A stretch of 64,000 bases of DNA from Craspedostauros australis (GCA_026770025.1 JAMXDE010000036.1:372001-436000), one strand, 5' to 3'; counted from the first letter of the stretch, positions 32,951-46,643 are shown. Notes: generated by a model from the sequence alone, not told the origin. Numbers and translations: made by a program.

Positions 32951-33094
32951 TGCCTTGGAAGGCTCTTGTTGTTGTTTGGTTCCTGCTTCACGTCGTCACG
33001 TGATGCAGTTGGTTCGTTGCTGATGGGATCAGCTTGGTGGGTTGGAGGTGTTTCACGCAGTCAGGTCAGGACGTAGTGCTTGCGACTGTTAATC

Positions 33095-33620
33095 TATTAT
33101 CTCGTTACTGTACACAGCGAAATCACACGAGTCCTTCAAGAGAGATCAAGTCTTTCAGGACGAGGGCGACGAGCTGTGGAGTGAAGACACTGTTTGGGTT
33201 GAGTGACTTCTGTTTCTATGTTATCTTCATTGAGTTGTATCTCATGTTGCTGTCTTCAAGGTCAGCTCTCGGTCATTGCACCTCTGCGATCTTGTTCTGA
33301 TGTGGAGATGACCCATGATGTGGCGATGATGTCTTCTGTGTCGACGTCACTCATCACCGTTCCATGGCTCTGTCGATTCCACATTCCATTGATGATGCTT
33401 GAGGTCGTCGAGTGTGTTGTCATGTCAGGTTTAGTTGGGAAGTATATCAGGTTGAATTGGACATCACCTGTTTGCCGGGTGGTGGCCAGACCGAATCTCT
33501 GATGTTCCCTAGTGTGTCCCTTATGCCGAAATTCATGTGTCTGAGTAAAGCATCGTTTCAGCACATACAAGGACAGACTAATCAGAAAACGAATCAGGTG
33601 AATAAAGCGTTGTGCTAATA
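33095..33620 (-). repeat. 5' LTR of copia family 1
   Basis: A 526-bp LTR, the intact partner of the split 3' LTR. It carries the CAG at 33595-33597 that marks the empty target of transposon B. Confidence 0.93.
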
Positions 33621-34519
33621 CTACGACTGTGTAACACCGTGGCTTCGATGTCACGTGATGTGAAGCCATTTGAAGTGCTGCCTTTGCGATGTGGGTCAGC
33701 GACAAGATCGCGCTTGTTGATATCCGAACCCGAATCTGGTCGAAGTAGTCAATATTGGATCTTCGACAAGGCCGTAAATGCGAACACAATGTAATCGTTG
33801 GAATTCAGTAGGGACAGACTATCTCCAAACGTCCCACTTTGGTGCTCGAAAATTAGCATGACAAGTTGGACTATCGTGTACTGTTGTGACACGATCCGGA
33901 AGGGAAAGCCTAGCTGACTGCCAGATTCAAGGAATCTGATGATGAAGTCAACTGGGGGTGACCATCTGGGGAGTAGTAGTAGATGACAATGAGTAGATTA
34001 GTGTTGTTGTGCTGATCTTGAGTTGTGCTATTGGTTATTTGGATAGTCTGCATTGTGAGTTGATCAGTTTGAGATGTAGGATGAAGAAACGATAATCAGT
34101 TGAGTAGTGTGGCTCTGCACTGACCGTCAGAGGTTCAGTGCTGAGAGCGGACGAGCCCTTTCTTTCTCTCTTTCTCCACTATCTCATCATAGTAGTTCTA
34201 CGTTCGAGTACAAAGCCTTGACACCTTGATTGAAGTTGTGTTTGAGAACGCAGGTTGTCAAGCCACGGGAATTGTAGTAGGATTCCCTGCTTGTGTTGAA
34301 GCAGGGAGGATCTCTTTGCTGTTGTCGTGCAGGGTCGTCAGCTGGCATGGCTGACAATGGAATTCAGGTTGGCTGCAACGCAAGGGTTCAGAGGAGCATA
34401 TAGTTCCCAGAATGCCTTGATCCCATTGACTCAAGTGAGTTTTGAGTCAGCAGAAATTCATGAGTAAAAGTGGGAGAAGGAGGGAAAGGAGGAATTGTTC
34501 CGTATTTGTTGGCAGGAGG

Positions 34520-34531
34520 TTTCGCGCCAAA
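34520..34531. promoter_or_regulatory. E2F-like palindromic site
   Basis: TTTCGCGCCAAA fits the E2F/DP consensus TTTSGCGCSAAA. A second half-type site, GACGCGCCAAAAC, follows at 34535-34547. The same pair occurs at 56416-56443, and a single site at 61488-61499. Function is inferred only. Confidence 0.45.
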
Positions 34532-34563
34532 ATTGACGCGCCAAAACAATTTCATGGTGCGAC

Positions 34564-35358
34564 TGTCGAGATGTACATGTGAGTATATGTCAAGATGTAC
34601 ATGTATATGTGCATCGTTCACCCGTTATTCTCTCATACGCACTTAGACGGTATAACTACATTCGTGTCGATAGTATGCTGTGATTCGTCAGAATTACAGG
34701 GGAAATGGAACACACAAAAAGGGGCAAGATTTCTGGAGGAAATTTGCAAATAACGATTTCTGAGAGAAGTAGAAGATCGTCCGTCCATCCATCAATGGTA
34801 CCAAGAGAATCTCGAGGTACTTCCCAACTAAACCTCAGATGACGATATCATCTGACAGACTGCTGCATCACCAATGGAACGTGACATCTGGAGAGCAGAA
34901 GGACGCCTACTGACGTTGACAGGATGTCATCATGTCACCACGTCGACATCTGTCTCCAACTCAGAGCAGGAGGCGAAGATCCGATGACCGAAGGACATCA
35001 GCATCATGGATACAGAAGGTGAACTTCAAATGGTAAGTACTCATGGAGTAGGAGCCAGTACTGAATGAACGGAGTGTCGAATACGGAGTACGTATTGAAC
35101 ACGGAGTATCGTGCGCGACGAGCACACGATGTTGAGAGAGAGAGAGAATACAGAGAGGAGCGAGAGAGCATCTCGCGTACCGACTCATAGTCGGAGACTG
35201 AATCTACAAAACAGATTGAAGCGCCAAGAGCATCGGACAAGAGAACTGGTGTACACCGAGAGGATCGGAGTAACCAACTAATGAAATAGCAAACGAACGA
35301 CTATCAACCAACACCATCTTCCACGATCGTAGGTTACCGTGAGCGGAACTTGCCAACA
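34564..35358 (+). repeat. 5' LTR, copia family 2
   Basis: A 795-bp LTR beginning TGTCGAGATGTAC and ending TTGCCAACA (TG...CA). It contains a GA-dinucleotide run (GAGAGAGAGA near 35130). Its 5' boundary is shared with the copy at 56460. Confidence 0.92.
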
Positions 35359-35440
35359 CGTTTATAAACGATAGATCAGGGCGAGCCCGCGAATCGTATC
35401 GTGCGAGGAAGACGAACATCATTCAAGAGCAGCAGGCTGA

Positions 35441-38400
35441 ATGAGCGAGGAAGAGGAATTGAGAGACATCCCTCTGTCCAACCCGACTATCAAGCAAGAA
35501 GAAGGTGCGAGTGAGACTCCACCACGAGAAGAGAAGGAAGTAGCCGCGGCTACTGTCCTATCAGGCGCAGACGCAAGCGCGATCGACGAGACCGAAGAGG
35601 AACGGTCTGCAAGGCAACATCGCGAGAAGGAGAGGATCCTCAAGGCGATCAAGCAAGAGGAGACTGGTGTGACGGAGAGCATTCGCACAGCCAAACAGAG
35701 TGGGAAAAGTGAGACACCACCAGGAGGAGAATTTGTGACGAAAACAATCTCCGCGCAACAACAGGCGAAAATCGAAAAAGTGACAACACAGAAACAGACG
35801 GAAATCAAGGGCGCGAGCGCACCAACAACGAAACAACGAATCAACATGGCGACATCAGCCAACATGAACAAGCGACGCATCAAGGCGCCGATGTTCAGCG
35901 GTGAACAGGAAGACTACAGCGCATGGGAGTCCCAAGCGAAGGCATACGCTCGTGCACAGAAGACGAGAGACGTGATGTTGGGCAAAACCAAAGTGCCAAC
36001 AGTGAGCGAGATCGCGGCAGCCGCCGGCGAGGCCAAGGAAGCGATGGAAGAGATCTACGAGCTGGGATGCGACTGCTTCAGCGATCTGATCCTCATGATG
36101 GATGCAGAGAAAGGAAAAGGCAAGCAGGCCATCCAGTACATCAACCAATGCATCTCCGACGATTACCCCAAAGGAGACGCACACGCAGCGTGGAACGTTC
36201 TCGCGGAGAAGTTCCGACCATCCGATGCGGTGACGAAGATCAAACTCAAGCGCCAATTCAACAACGAAAAGATGAAGAGAGACACGGACCCCGACATCTA
36301 CATCACGCAACTCGAGAGTCTACGATCGCGTCTCCACGATGTCAAGTACGAGATCACGGACGAGGAAATGATCATGCAAATCCTCAGCATGGTGAGCAAC
36401 GAATACAGAACTCACATCGTGAACTTCCAACACCAACTCACGTTCAATCTGGAACTGGTTACCATCAACACGATCAGAGGAGTACTCCGCACTGCATACG
36501 CCACTCACAGAGGAGGCAAAGCGTACGTCGACGACTTCCAAGACAGCAACACGAAGAGCAACGACACCGGCTTCACGAGCACCGGTAACTTCAAGGGTAC
36601 TTGTCACAACTGTGGCGTGTATGGTCATAGATCCGCCGATTGTCCAGAACGCAAGAAATCGAACAACAAGAAAAACAACAACAACAACAACAAGATGAAC
36701 GGAAAGCGCAACAACAACCGCAACAAAGGAAGCGGCTTCAACGGGAAGTGCAACTACTGTGGCATCTTCGGACACTGCGAGGCGGAGTGCCGCAAGAAGA
36801 AGTTCAACGAGAAGAAGAAGGCCGACGAACAAGCCAACGCGGCAACGGAAGGACATGACAAGAGCGGGCACGAGATGGTACTCTCGGCGAAAGACATGCC
36901 ACTCTGCATGTTGGTGTCCGACGACTACATCGAAGACTCCTTCTTCGATAACTTCGAGTGCGTCGGAAGTGACAACGAAGTGCAGGACGATGAGATCGTC
37001 GCGGAGTGGCTCAGCGAGGAGCCCATCATCCACGAGGTGGATCCAAGACGCGAAGTGAGCTACGAATGCTGCTTCAACGCGCACGACCTGATCGGTTCAT
37101 ACAGCGACGAAACTGAGATGGACGACGAGGCCAACGATAGCGACATCGAAGAGGCCATGAGCGATGACGACGACGACACCAACGAGGACGGCGCAGATGA
37201 AGGCCAAGACGAAACGAACGGCGGCACGGCGCCGCCTCCTCCAGCGGCAGGGAACAACAGATCGGGCATCTTCGATGAAGATGACAGCGACGAATCCGAA
37301 GACGGCAATCATCCAGACGACAGCTTCAACCCAAACGAGCGCGTCGTCTATCCAGCGAATATCGACTTCCCAGATATTGAGGATCCCAACAGCGCCGACT
37401 ACCTCCTCCGTCACAGCATCACCCCAAACGCAACAGCAACAGCATTGATAATCCAAAAGCAGCTCATCTTTGACGCAGTAATGGAAGCAGGGATGCGACT
37501 GTTCTCAGGAGTCGCAAGAGGAGTACTCAGACCGATATGGGTGAACATGATGGGATCCATCCTATCCGGGAACTTCGAATCAATCGAAGAGATCCTTACC
37601 AATTCGGTCGTCATCAACCGCATACTGGAAGCGAACGACACGGAGACGATCCCAGAGACGGATCTGCACTACATCCTTGGAGGATGCATGCGTGTGCTCT
37701 TGCGAGAGCGATCACGCGTCCACCCATACGATCCAGTCACAGGATCACATCAGAGCAACACGATCCCATCGGACTACGCACAACTACCCGACAACATGGA
37801 TGACGAGGAAGATCACAACCCATACAACGAATATGGAGTCCACGTCGACGAAGAAGACGAAGACAACTTCATGACCGATACAGCTGCAGCAGCCGTGGAG
37901 CAGCTCCACGAGCTCAGCACCAGATACAAGGACAAGGTCAACAAGGACACCTGGCTCGCCGACAGCGGAGCTTCGTGTCACATCGTCAACTCAGACGCCG
38001 CTCTCTTCAACGTGCGGCACATCAAGTCCTTCGTCCAAGTGGGAGACAGCACGAAGCTGGACTCTCCCAAAATGGGATCAATTCGCTTGAAGGTCAAGCA
38101 ACGAGACAACACTGGCCACATCATCCGGCTCGATGATGTGAAGTACACACCCAAGATGGCGGTGAACCTTTTCTCTACGAACAAGGCTCTGTACAACGGT
38201 TACCAGCTTGGCAGCAACAGCATTCTGATGGACATCATCAATGGATCCGGAACGAAGATCGTGTTCGACCGAGTCTTGCCCACATCCAACGGATTCATCA
38301 CAGGAGTGCAGATGCATCCCATCATGCCATTGGACGACGACAAGGCTTGCACAGCCATCATCAAGAATCCATTCAAGGAGATCAGCGCAGTGAACCTGCA

Positions 38401-39000
38401 TCGAATGCTCGGCCACGCGCCACTCGAAACCATGAAGCGGACAGCCGCGCAATACGGATGGAAGATTATTGGTGAGATGCCGGTATGTCGCGACTACGCG
38501 GTTGCGAACGCAAGAGTGAAGAATATCCCGAAAGCAACGATCCCAAGAGCAACTCGCCGCGGGGAACGTTTCTTCATTGACATTAGTTACACTAAACACA
38601 TAAGCTTCGGAGATAAACGCTACTGGACCCTGATCATGGACGACTGCATGGATCACTGCTGGAGTTTCTTTCTCAAGAACAAGAGTGATCAACCAGGATA
38701 CATCAAACAATTTGTCCAAACGATCAAATCACAGACTGGTGACCAACAGATCATCTTCCGAGGTGACAACAGCGGAGAGAACAAATCCACGCAGGATACT
38801 CTCATCAATGCAGGACTCAACGTGAAATTCGAATTCACAGCATCGAACACGTCGCAACAGAACGGCAGAGTGGAACGCAAGTTCGCGTACCTCTACACCA
38901 AGATCCGCTCCATGCTCAATGGAGCACAGCTCAACGAAGAGTATAGGCATGGCCTGTGGGCAGCCGCTGCGAGCACTGCCACCGCCATCGCCAACATCAC
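35441..39000 (+). CDS. copia family 2 gag, protease and integrase part
   Basis: It starts at ATG 35441. An acidic/Lys-rich N-terminal extension of about 135 residues precedes the gag core (RIKAPMFSGEQEDYSAWES). Two CCHC knuckles follow (CHNCGVYGHRSADC, CNYCGIFGHCEAEC). Next comes an unusually long acidic linker of about 400 residues, then the protease TWLADSGASCHIVNS and an integrase with DISYTK, RGDNSGEN and QQNGRVERK (DDE order). It is a fossil of the Ty1/copia class. Confidence 0.9.
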
Positions 39001-39499
39001 CGTAGCGAAGAACCAAAAGGAGTCACCTCATTGACAATTCTTCGGCAGCGATCCACCATATGCGGATGCACTCCGCACTTTCGGAGAGGTGGGTGTTGTG
39101 AAGACCACCTACGGCGGGATCACCGCCAAGCTCAAGAACAGAGGAGAAGAGATGGTGTTCATCGGGTATGCACACCAACATGCATCAGGGGTCTACAACA
39201 TGTACAGACCATCGACCAAGTCACTGGTCTGCTCTTGCGACATCAAGTGGCTCAATCAATCATACGGACAGTTTCGTGGCTGGGCACCAGCACCGAACAT
39301 ATCCAGCGAAGCAGGAACAACAGATGCAGAAGGCTTCACAACCATCGGACGGAAGGGAGCGACGCCGAAGACGGCAACGCATCGAACATCAGAAACAAAG
39401 AGAGTATCTTTCGCTGACAGCAACAGCTACTACATCCTATCGGATAGCGACGATGAAGATGATGAGGACGATGGAGCAGTAACTCAACCAATCCATAAC

Positions 39500-40275
39500 T
39501 GTCAGGAATCGGGGGTATGACTTTGCAAAGATACCGTATTCTGCCGCAGCTCCCATGAGGACTGACTGGAACCGGAATGGTATTAAGTGCAAAGATACCC
39601 ATGATTGCCGCAACCCCAATAGCATCTCCCAGACAAACCGCAACCTAGCAATCGACCAGTTGCACTCGGACAGCCCAATGGCCTTACCTGTCTTATGCGA
39701 CATCCAAGCACCCTCATCCAGTGGCCTACTCGGCCATGTCCCGATAACGGTCGGGAACCGAGAGATCTATGACGATGGCAACACACCAGCCCTGAGTGAA
39801 TTGAATGAGCGCGACAACCAATATATCTGAACAAGTCGACGCGTCCCTGAGAACCTAATGTGAGAAAGCGAAACAGAGGCGATCCCTATTCACCCAAGAC
39901 CACGATCCAGATGACAATAAGTTCCAAGCATCCAAAGGCAACCATCGAGATGACCGGAGAGAGGAACTGAGATGAAGTGGGACCAGCGAGGTGACAGGAG
40001 ACCAAAGGAGAGGTACCTACAGGTCTACGAATATGAACTTGACGAATGTAGGTGCTCTCCAATCCTCAGCCAAGCAAGCGATGAACCACGATGAAAGCAA
40101 GATGAAGATGCAGACGAAAGGAGCCAAGCTAAAGGGTGTAACCTCGGGTGGCTACTGCAGATCATGCTTATTGTGAATTGGAATCGAAAGGAGATGAGCA
40201 TGTTGTGCTCACAGTTCTAAAACGGTACAGACTGATAACAGATTAGTCTACTACTATAACCCTGGATTTCCAACA
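39500..40275 (+). repeat. 5' LTR, copia family 3
   Basis: A 776-bp LTR, almost identical to 46738-47513. It contains no significant open frame. Confidence 0.95.
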
Positions 40276-40356
40276 CGTTTCGAAACGTTACGATTGAAAT
40301 CCAACGTTTCCATCACCCACCAACACAGCAACAAACACCACCACCACCAAGTCACC

Positions 40357-42900
40357 ATGAGTTCCTATCTTCGCAAGAGCGACCGCGTTGTCATCTTCGA
40401 CGGCAAGCGATCCAGCTGGACGGGTTGGAGCATCAAGTTCCTAGCTCGCGCCGCAAGCAAGGGTCTCGAGGACTTGTATCTCATGGATCTAGACAAGGTG
40501 GAGGTGAAGCCAGCTCCCTTCGGCCCCAGCGCCCTCATCTCCGATGTGAAGATCGAAGAGGGTGAGTCTATCGCGAAGAAGATAGCCTCGATGACTGCTG
40601 AGGAGAAGGAGGTATACAAGAATGGGCTGGCTAAGTGCGCGTTTGAAGAACTGACCATGGCGATCAACCATGAAACTACGGAAGGCGATGTCGCCTTCAT
40701 GGCTGTGGTGGGAACCAAGGGCGGACCCACTGAGAGTGGAGACCCACGCAAGGCGTGGAAGGCCCTTGAACGCATCTACGAGCAGCGTACTGCGCCTGTC
40801 AAGGCAAAGTTATTGGCTCAACTCAACGGGATGCGGTTGAAGAAAGGTGAGCACCCAGACACGTTCCTAACTGAGATGGAAGTGCTGCGTAATCGCCTCG
40901 GTAGTACTGGGATCAAGATGGATATGCAACAGTACCACATGCTCGTACTCAACGCCCTCGGAAGGGAATACGAGACGGACGTCAAGCTCTTGGAGCTCAA
41001 GTTCGACGGTATGGAGGACACCATGACCCTCGAAGACATCCGCGAGGCTGTCAGTGCCACCTACGACGGCCGACACCTCAAGCTCGGCGGCAACAGACGT
41101 GAGAGCAACAGCAACAGGGAAGAGACTGCATTCGCTGCAGTAGGAGGCTTCAAAGGTCACTGCCGCAACTGTGGCGCCTACGGCCACAAGAAGGCAGACT
41201 GCCGCTCCGCCCCCAAGAAAGGCAACGGCAAGAACAAGAAGAGTGGCCAAGGAGACAACAACAGTAAGCCCAAGTTCAATGGGGAGTGTAAGTATTGCGG
41301 TAAGAAGGGACACAAGATCCTACAGTGCTTCAAGCTAAAGGCAGCCATGAAGGAGGCAGACTCGGCCAATGTGGCGACTGATGGGATGGAGGGAAACAAC
41401 GACGTGGCTCTTGTGATGACAGACGAGTTAATTTGTGGACCCACCTCGGGAAACACGAACGAATTGGAAAATGTGACCAACTTGTCTGTGAACACAGACG
41501 AGGGAAAAACACGCGACACCGGAAGCAACAATCAATCCGACTCCAACGTAATGGAGGACGTCGCCTTTGCAGCCATCGTCGAACAGACTGACACATCTCC
41601 CATTGTTTCCTTGAGACCACACAACGTCAACAACAAAATGAGCAACTCCAACCCAGGACAGGAAGCCTACTACGACGCAAGCCTCACCAACGAAGGGGCC
41701 ACCGACACCGAAGATGTCGACGATGACATGGGGGAAGTCAACCAAGGAAGACAGCCACCCCGCCCGGTGTACAACTTCGCCCCTGAGCACACGCTTGTGG
41801 AGCGCATGATCGAGAACGCTGCAAGGCTCACCACCAACACGGCCTGGTGCCCTTTGTGCCTCAAGCGAGGACCACTCTACGCATGGTGCGTGGAATGCCC
41901 CCAAGTCCCATTCTTCATCCAGCTCCACAACGACCCACGCGGGGATGTGCCGAGCAACGATGCAGAACGCGCGGAGCGCCGCGCCCTGCTCGCAAGGACC
42001 GGTTCCCTCCGCTACGCCATTCGAGCATCGTTGAGCAACGTGCTCCCAGCCAACGCGGTGCGAAACGAACTCGCCCTATTGTGCTATGACGCTGTGGATA
42101 CTCACACGGGGGACCATACTCCACAGATTGAACCACGCTCCGTGTACTTCAAGCTGCATGACATCGGCATGATCACTACGATGGCCGTTTGTCGCAACCC
42201 CTGCAACATCAACAACAGCTTGGAAGCTCACTATCGCCAACCCTTCCCTAGCAATTTGATCTCCTGCATGACCCTCCATGCCTCGCACTCCATCCTCTGG
42301 ATGCATCACAGCAGCAACAAAGGGGTTCGAGACTCGAACCCAGCGCTCTCAGTGTTACCGCTCTACACGGAACACGGCGATCACCACGAGGTAGCTCTGA
42401 TGATCGGGAACGTGAATGACGTCGATGCAAAGAGATCCGCCATCGCACCAGACCACTACGAAAGCAACACCTGGCTGGGCGATTCAGGTGCATCGTGCCA
42501 TCTCACCAACTGTGACAAGGGGATGACCAACGTCCAAGTCTCCGACCAATCGGTGAAGATCGGAAACGGACGCTTCCTCAAGGCAACCAAGGTGGGCGAC
42601 AAGCGCATGACCGTCATGCAGAAGAATGGAAGGACATCCATCGTCGTACTCAAGTCAGTGAAGTACGTGCCGAAGCTGTGGGTGAACCTGCTGAGCATCA
42701 ATAAAGCTCTCGAAAATGGGTTCGACATTAGCAACCGCGGCATCGTGATCAGCTTGAAAAAGGGCAGCGTGCGCATCAGCTTCGACCGCATCATGGCGAC
42801 CCAGAGCGGCTTCGTTTGTGGAGTGAACATGGTGAGCAATGCCAAGACCGACGACCAAGCTCATGTTGGTGTGTCAACCGACGCACCAGTCGACATCAAC
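40357..42900 (+). CDS. copia family 3 gag and protease part
   Basis: The natural start is ATG 40357 (MSSYLRKSDRVVIFDG). The gag core is followed by two CCHC knuckles (CRNCGAYGHKKADC, CKYCGKKGHKILQC). An extra Cys cluster then occurs in the spacer, CPLCLKRGPLYAWCVEC (C-x2-C-x9-C-x2-C). The protease is TWLGDSGASCHLTNC. The integrase zinc-binding region begins near the end (HKMLGHVDAYT). Confidence 0.9.
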
Positions 42901-43041
42901 ACAATTCATAAAATGTTAGGCCACGTTGACGCGTACACCATCTCTCGAACAGCAGGGAGATACGGCTGTATTAGCGCACGCTAAATCTCTAACAATAGCG
43001 ACACCCGTCGACCAATCAGAAATCTCCACTTTTCTTACCTT

Positions 43042-43060
43042 TTCCGTTCCGAACGGAAAT
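43042..43060. repeat. 19-bp inverted repeat in the noncoding stretch of copia family 3
   Basis: TTTCCGTTC and GAACGGAAA flank a single C. It lies within roughly 550 bp of noncoding sequence between the protease and integrase parts. This could be an inserted small element or an internal regulatory stretch. Confidence 0.6.
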
Positions 43061-43599
43061 TTTGGTCGAAAATCCGTTGTGTCAGATTTGTGTCGCATTT
43101 CGCGTCGCAAGAATCGTTTTCCCTCAATCACAGATCCAAAAATGTCGCGGAAATTGATTTCTTGCCAAGATGAGCCAATCTGCCCAATCAGGACAGACTT
43201 GGATCTTGGGTGTGACACGTGCGAATCTTGTCCTGACCTTCTCAAGTGAATACGATCAATCGTGTGATCGTACTACTAGCAACATCGTGAGAAGACGTAA
43301 TTCACAACACGGGCTATCGCGGTGTTTTGTTCATTGACTTTTGCAACTCTTCTTCACGCAGTAACACGCACATTTGTCGTGTTGTCTCCGTGTTAATTCT
43401 ACTTGCAATTGCATGAGATCATGTCATGCCTCTCTCATGCTCACAGTTCCAAGATAACAATCTTGTGAGCTCGACAGCATTCCTACTACCATACGAATAA
43501 CACAGTAAACAAACACTCTCCTCACCAACAACAACGACTTGATCACTCTACGTTCTCGGTGCGGTATCTTCAAACCCATCTACGATTACGTTCTAACAG

Positions 43600-46500
43600 G
43601 CTGGAACGTGACAGGAAAACTGAACGTGTGTGTTGACTGCGCGATTGGGAAATCGCGTCAGAGATCGATGTCGAAAGCGACTCAACAACGAGCGAAAGAG
43701 GTCGGGGATCGATTGTTCATGGATACATCAAGTGTTCAGACACACAGCCTGGGAAGGGGCAAATACTGGCTTCTTGTGATCGACGATTACAGTGACTACT
43801 GCTGGAGTTACTTCATCACAGAGAAAGGCGACGTGGGGTCGAAGATGCTTTTGTTGTTCCAATGGCTCCAGGCGAATCAGCGAGTAACGGTTCAAAATGT
43901 CAGATGTGACAACGCAGGAGAGAATCGTTCTGCAGAGAAACTCTTACTTAACAAGGGATTCGCCCCAACCTTCGAGTACACTGCGGCATCGACTCCCCAA
44001 CAGAACGGTCGCGTCGAAAGGAAATTCGCGACACTCTACGGCAAAGTACGCGCCATGCTGAACCAAACCCATCTACCAAAAACAACGCGAGGGAAGCTGT
44101 GGGCAGAGGCTGCTCACACGGCAACGCAGCTGGAGAACATCATTGGCACGAAGTCAAGGGAACCAGCGTGTATACTGTTAAATGGAAAAATCCCGAAGTA
44201 TGCAAATGACCTGCGTGTGTTCGGTGAGATGGGGATGGTACACATCGGTGGACAGACTATCAAGGCCAAGCTAGACGACCGCTCCAAACCTGCCATGTTC
44301 GTGGGATACGGAGAGTCGCACGCGAAAGGAGTGTACCGCATGATGAACCTTGCTACCTCGAGAATCCTGATGACTCGAGACGTAACATGGTTGAATAAGT
44401 CGTATGGAGAGTTCAAAGGTATTAAGGATGCCAGCAGATCCAGAGTGATGAACGCAGACGACGACTCCTCATCAAGAGACTCGTCCCCAGAGAGAAGAGT
44501 GACTTGGCTTCGTCAATCGGACAGTATGAGTGACATAGAAACCGATGACTACAACCAGCGCAGCAGAAGCGGAGAACAAGGAGATTCAGAAGATGCTGCG
44601 CTAGACCAGGACGACCTGCTACCCGTCCAGGAGGATCAGGAACCAGACGACGACGCCGGCGATGAATCCGGAAGGGACGAGGATGGAAGGAGTGAGGAAA
44701 GAACGGTAGAGAAAGCACCGCCCTCGATTCCAGTCGCAACACCTGTTGCGTACGTACCAAGAATGGTCAGAGATCTCGCAGGATATAACAATTCACCCGT
44801 TCCTAAGGAGGACAGAGACTACGGATCCAGTGAGACCTCGGAATCTGACGATGAGAAGCAAGAGACTGCCCAAGAGACAGAAGCCGAAACAGTGGCGACA
44901 GGGGAACCTAGCTTCCATACAGACGGGTCGATGTTCAACAAAGACGTCGCAGGGATGATGATAGACACCACTCACGGAAAGATGAGATTGGATGACTTCA
45001 TCGCTGCGAGCCAAGTGACGAATGATCGAGTCAGACCCGAGCAAGCAAGCGTAGCTATGATGCTAGACCCTACCACCTTCGAAGAATGCTGGGACCATGC
45101 AGATCCCGAGAAGAGAAAGAAGTGGAGAGAGGCCATCAATAAGGAGTTCAACGATATGACCAGAAGAGAAGTATGGGAGAAGATCAAGAGGAACCGAATG
45201 CCGAGGGATCGGCGATGCGTGAAGACCAAGTGGGTATTCAAGGAGAAGAGGAACGGAGTCTTCCGGGCCAGACTCGTCGCCTGTGGCTACTCACAGATCG
45301 CAGGAGTGGACTTCTCAGCACACCACGCACCAGTGATTCATGATGCAACCTACCGCATCATGCTCACTATGAAGATGCTGCTGCACATGGATAGTATGAT
45401 CATCGACTTCGAGACAGCATTCTTGCATGGAGAACTTGACGAAGAGATCTACATGCAATGCCCAAAGGGGATGAGGCATGAGGCCGACGAATGCTTGCTG
45501 CTCAAGAAGACCATCTACGGACTAGTGCAGAGCGCCAGACAATGGAACAAAAAGCTGGTCGACATTCTACTCAAGCTGGGATTTCGACAGAGCAAAGTGG
45601 ATCCATGCCTTCTGATTCGGAATCAGGAAGGGAAACTACTGCTGATAGGCACCTACGTCGACGACTGCCTATGCATCGGAGAAAAGGAGGAGTTGAAGCA
45701 ACTGACCATCGACATCAAAGCTGAGCAATTCGGAATCAAGGTGGAGAACGACCTCGAAGACTACCTCAGCTGCAAGATCATCTTCAACAACAACCAGTCG
45801 AACTGCTGGGTGAACCAGCCACACATCATCAAGAACATCATCGATACATTCAAGGATGACGTGCTGACTCTACAACGATACGGAACTCCAGGAACACCAG
45901 GACAGGGTATCCAGAGAAACAGCGACCTACCCAAAGTGAACAGTGACCGACACAGCAGATACCGAAGTGGAGTAGGTATGCTGCTCTACTTGGTGAAGCA
46001 CTCGCGACCAGACATTGCGAATGCGGTGCGCGAACTTACTAAGGTGCTGGACGGACCATCAGCTGCAGCATACAAGGAGATGCTGCGAGTAATGAAGTTC
46101 GTATCGGACACGAGGGAATACGGACTACGAATGCAACCAACCCCATTGGAGAACGACACATGGAAGATCGAGATCTACGCAGACAGTGAGTTTGCGGGAG
46201 ACAAGGACAACCGGATCAGCGTCGGGGGAAATCTCGTCCTACTGCAAGGGGTGCCCATCGTATGGAGATCGAAGGCACAACGAAGTGTAACTCTCAGCTC
46301 AACAGAGGCGGAATACGTCGCCCTATCAGAAGCAGGAAAAGAGATTCGCTTCCTTACGCAACTAATGGAGGACATCGGCTTGACGATGACCAAACCAGTG
46401 GATGTGTATGTGGACAATGTGGGAGCTATCTTCATCGCCTCCAATCCGTCGACATCAGCGCGGACGAGACACATCGACATACGACATCATTTCACTCGGG

Positions 46501-46643
46501 AGCTGATAGACAACGGAGAGGCACGAATCCAATTTGTGCGCTCAGAAGACAACATCGCAGACGGCTTCACCAAGAACACAAAGAAGGAGATCTACGATAG
46601 ACACAAAGGGAGCATCATTCAGTTGAGATCGACCATGGATTGA
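43600..46643 (+). CDS. copia family 3 integrase, reverse transcriptase and RNase H part
   Basis: Integrase: DTSSVQTH, VRCDNAGEN, QQNGRVERK. An acidic linker precedes the RT: KTKWVFKEKR, FRARLVACGYSQ, DFETAFLHGELDEEIYM, IYGLVQSARQW and TYVDDCLCIG. RNase H: IYADSEFAGD, LSSTEAEYVALS, the DNVGAIFIA block and HIDIRHHFTRE, with the C-terminal NIADGFTKN. All are classical Ty1/copia signatures. Confidence 0.93.

Larger units (their letters stand above)
24181..33620 (-). mobile_element. LTR retrotransposon, Ty1/copia (CoDi-like), family 1, near-whole
   Basis: The element is flanked by the 5-bp duplication CTACG (24176-24180, 33621-33625). Read on the minus strand it has a 5' LTR (33095-33620), a leader, a gag-protease-integrase part, an RT-RNase H part, a purine tract TTTCGGGGAG, and a 3' LTR that is split by transposon B. 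LTRs start TATTAG and end in ATAATA. The two LTRs are nearly identical by eye, so the insertion is very young. Order protease-integrase-RT-RNase H places it in Ty1/copia. About one interruption of the coding region is apparent, besides the transposon in its LTR. It sits in segmental duplication copy 1 and is absent from copy 2. Confidence 0.93.
33626..35358 (+). repeat. segmental duplication, copy 1 (right part)
   Basis: It resumes the match to copy 2 (55515-57276) right after the copia duplicate CTACG and runs through the LTR at 34564-35358. The unique part (33626-34563) holds no gene. It resembles the putative LTR region at 60966-61563 in places (AGGAGCATATAGTTCCC, TTTCGCGCCAAAA). Confidence 0.88.

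Noticed and set aside
40294-40356. Upstream extension of the copia family 3 gag before ATG 40357
   Set aside because: The extended frame begins at TTG and is His/Lys-rich leader sequence; ATG 40357 begins the gag core.
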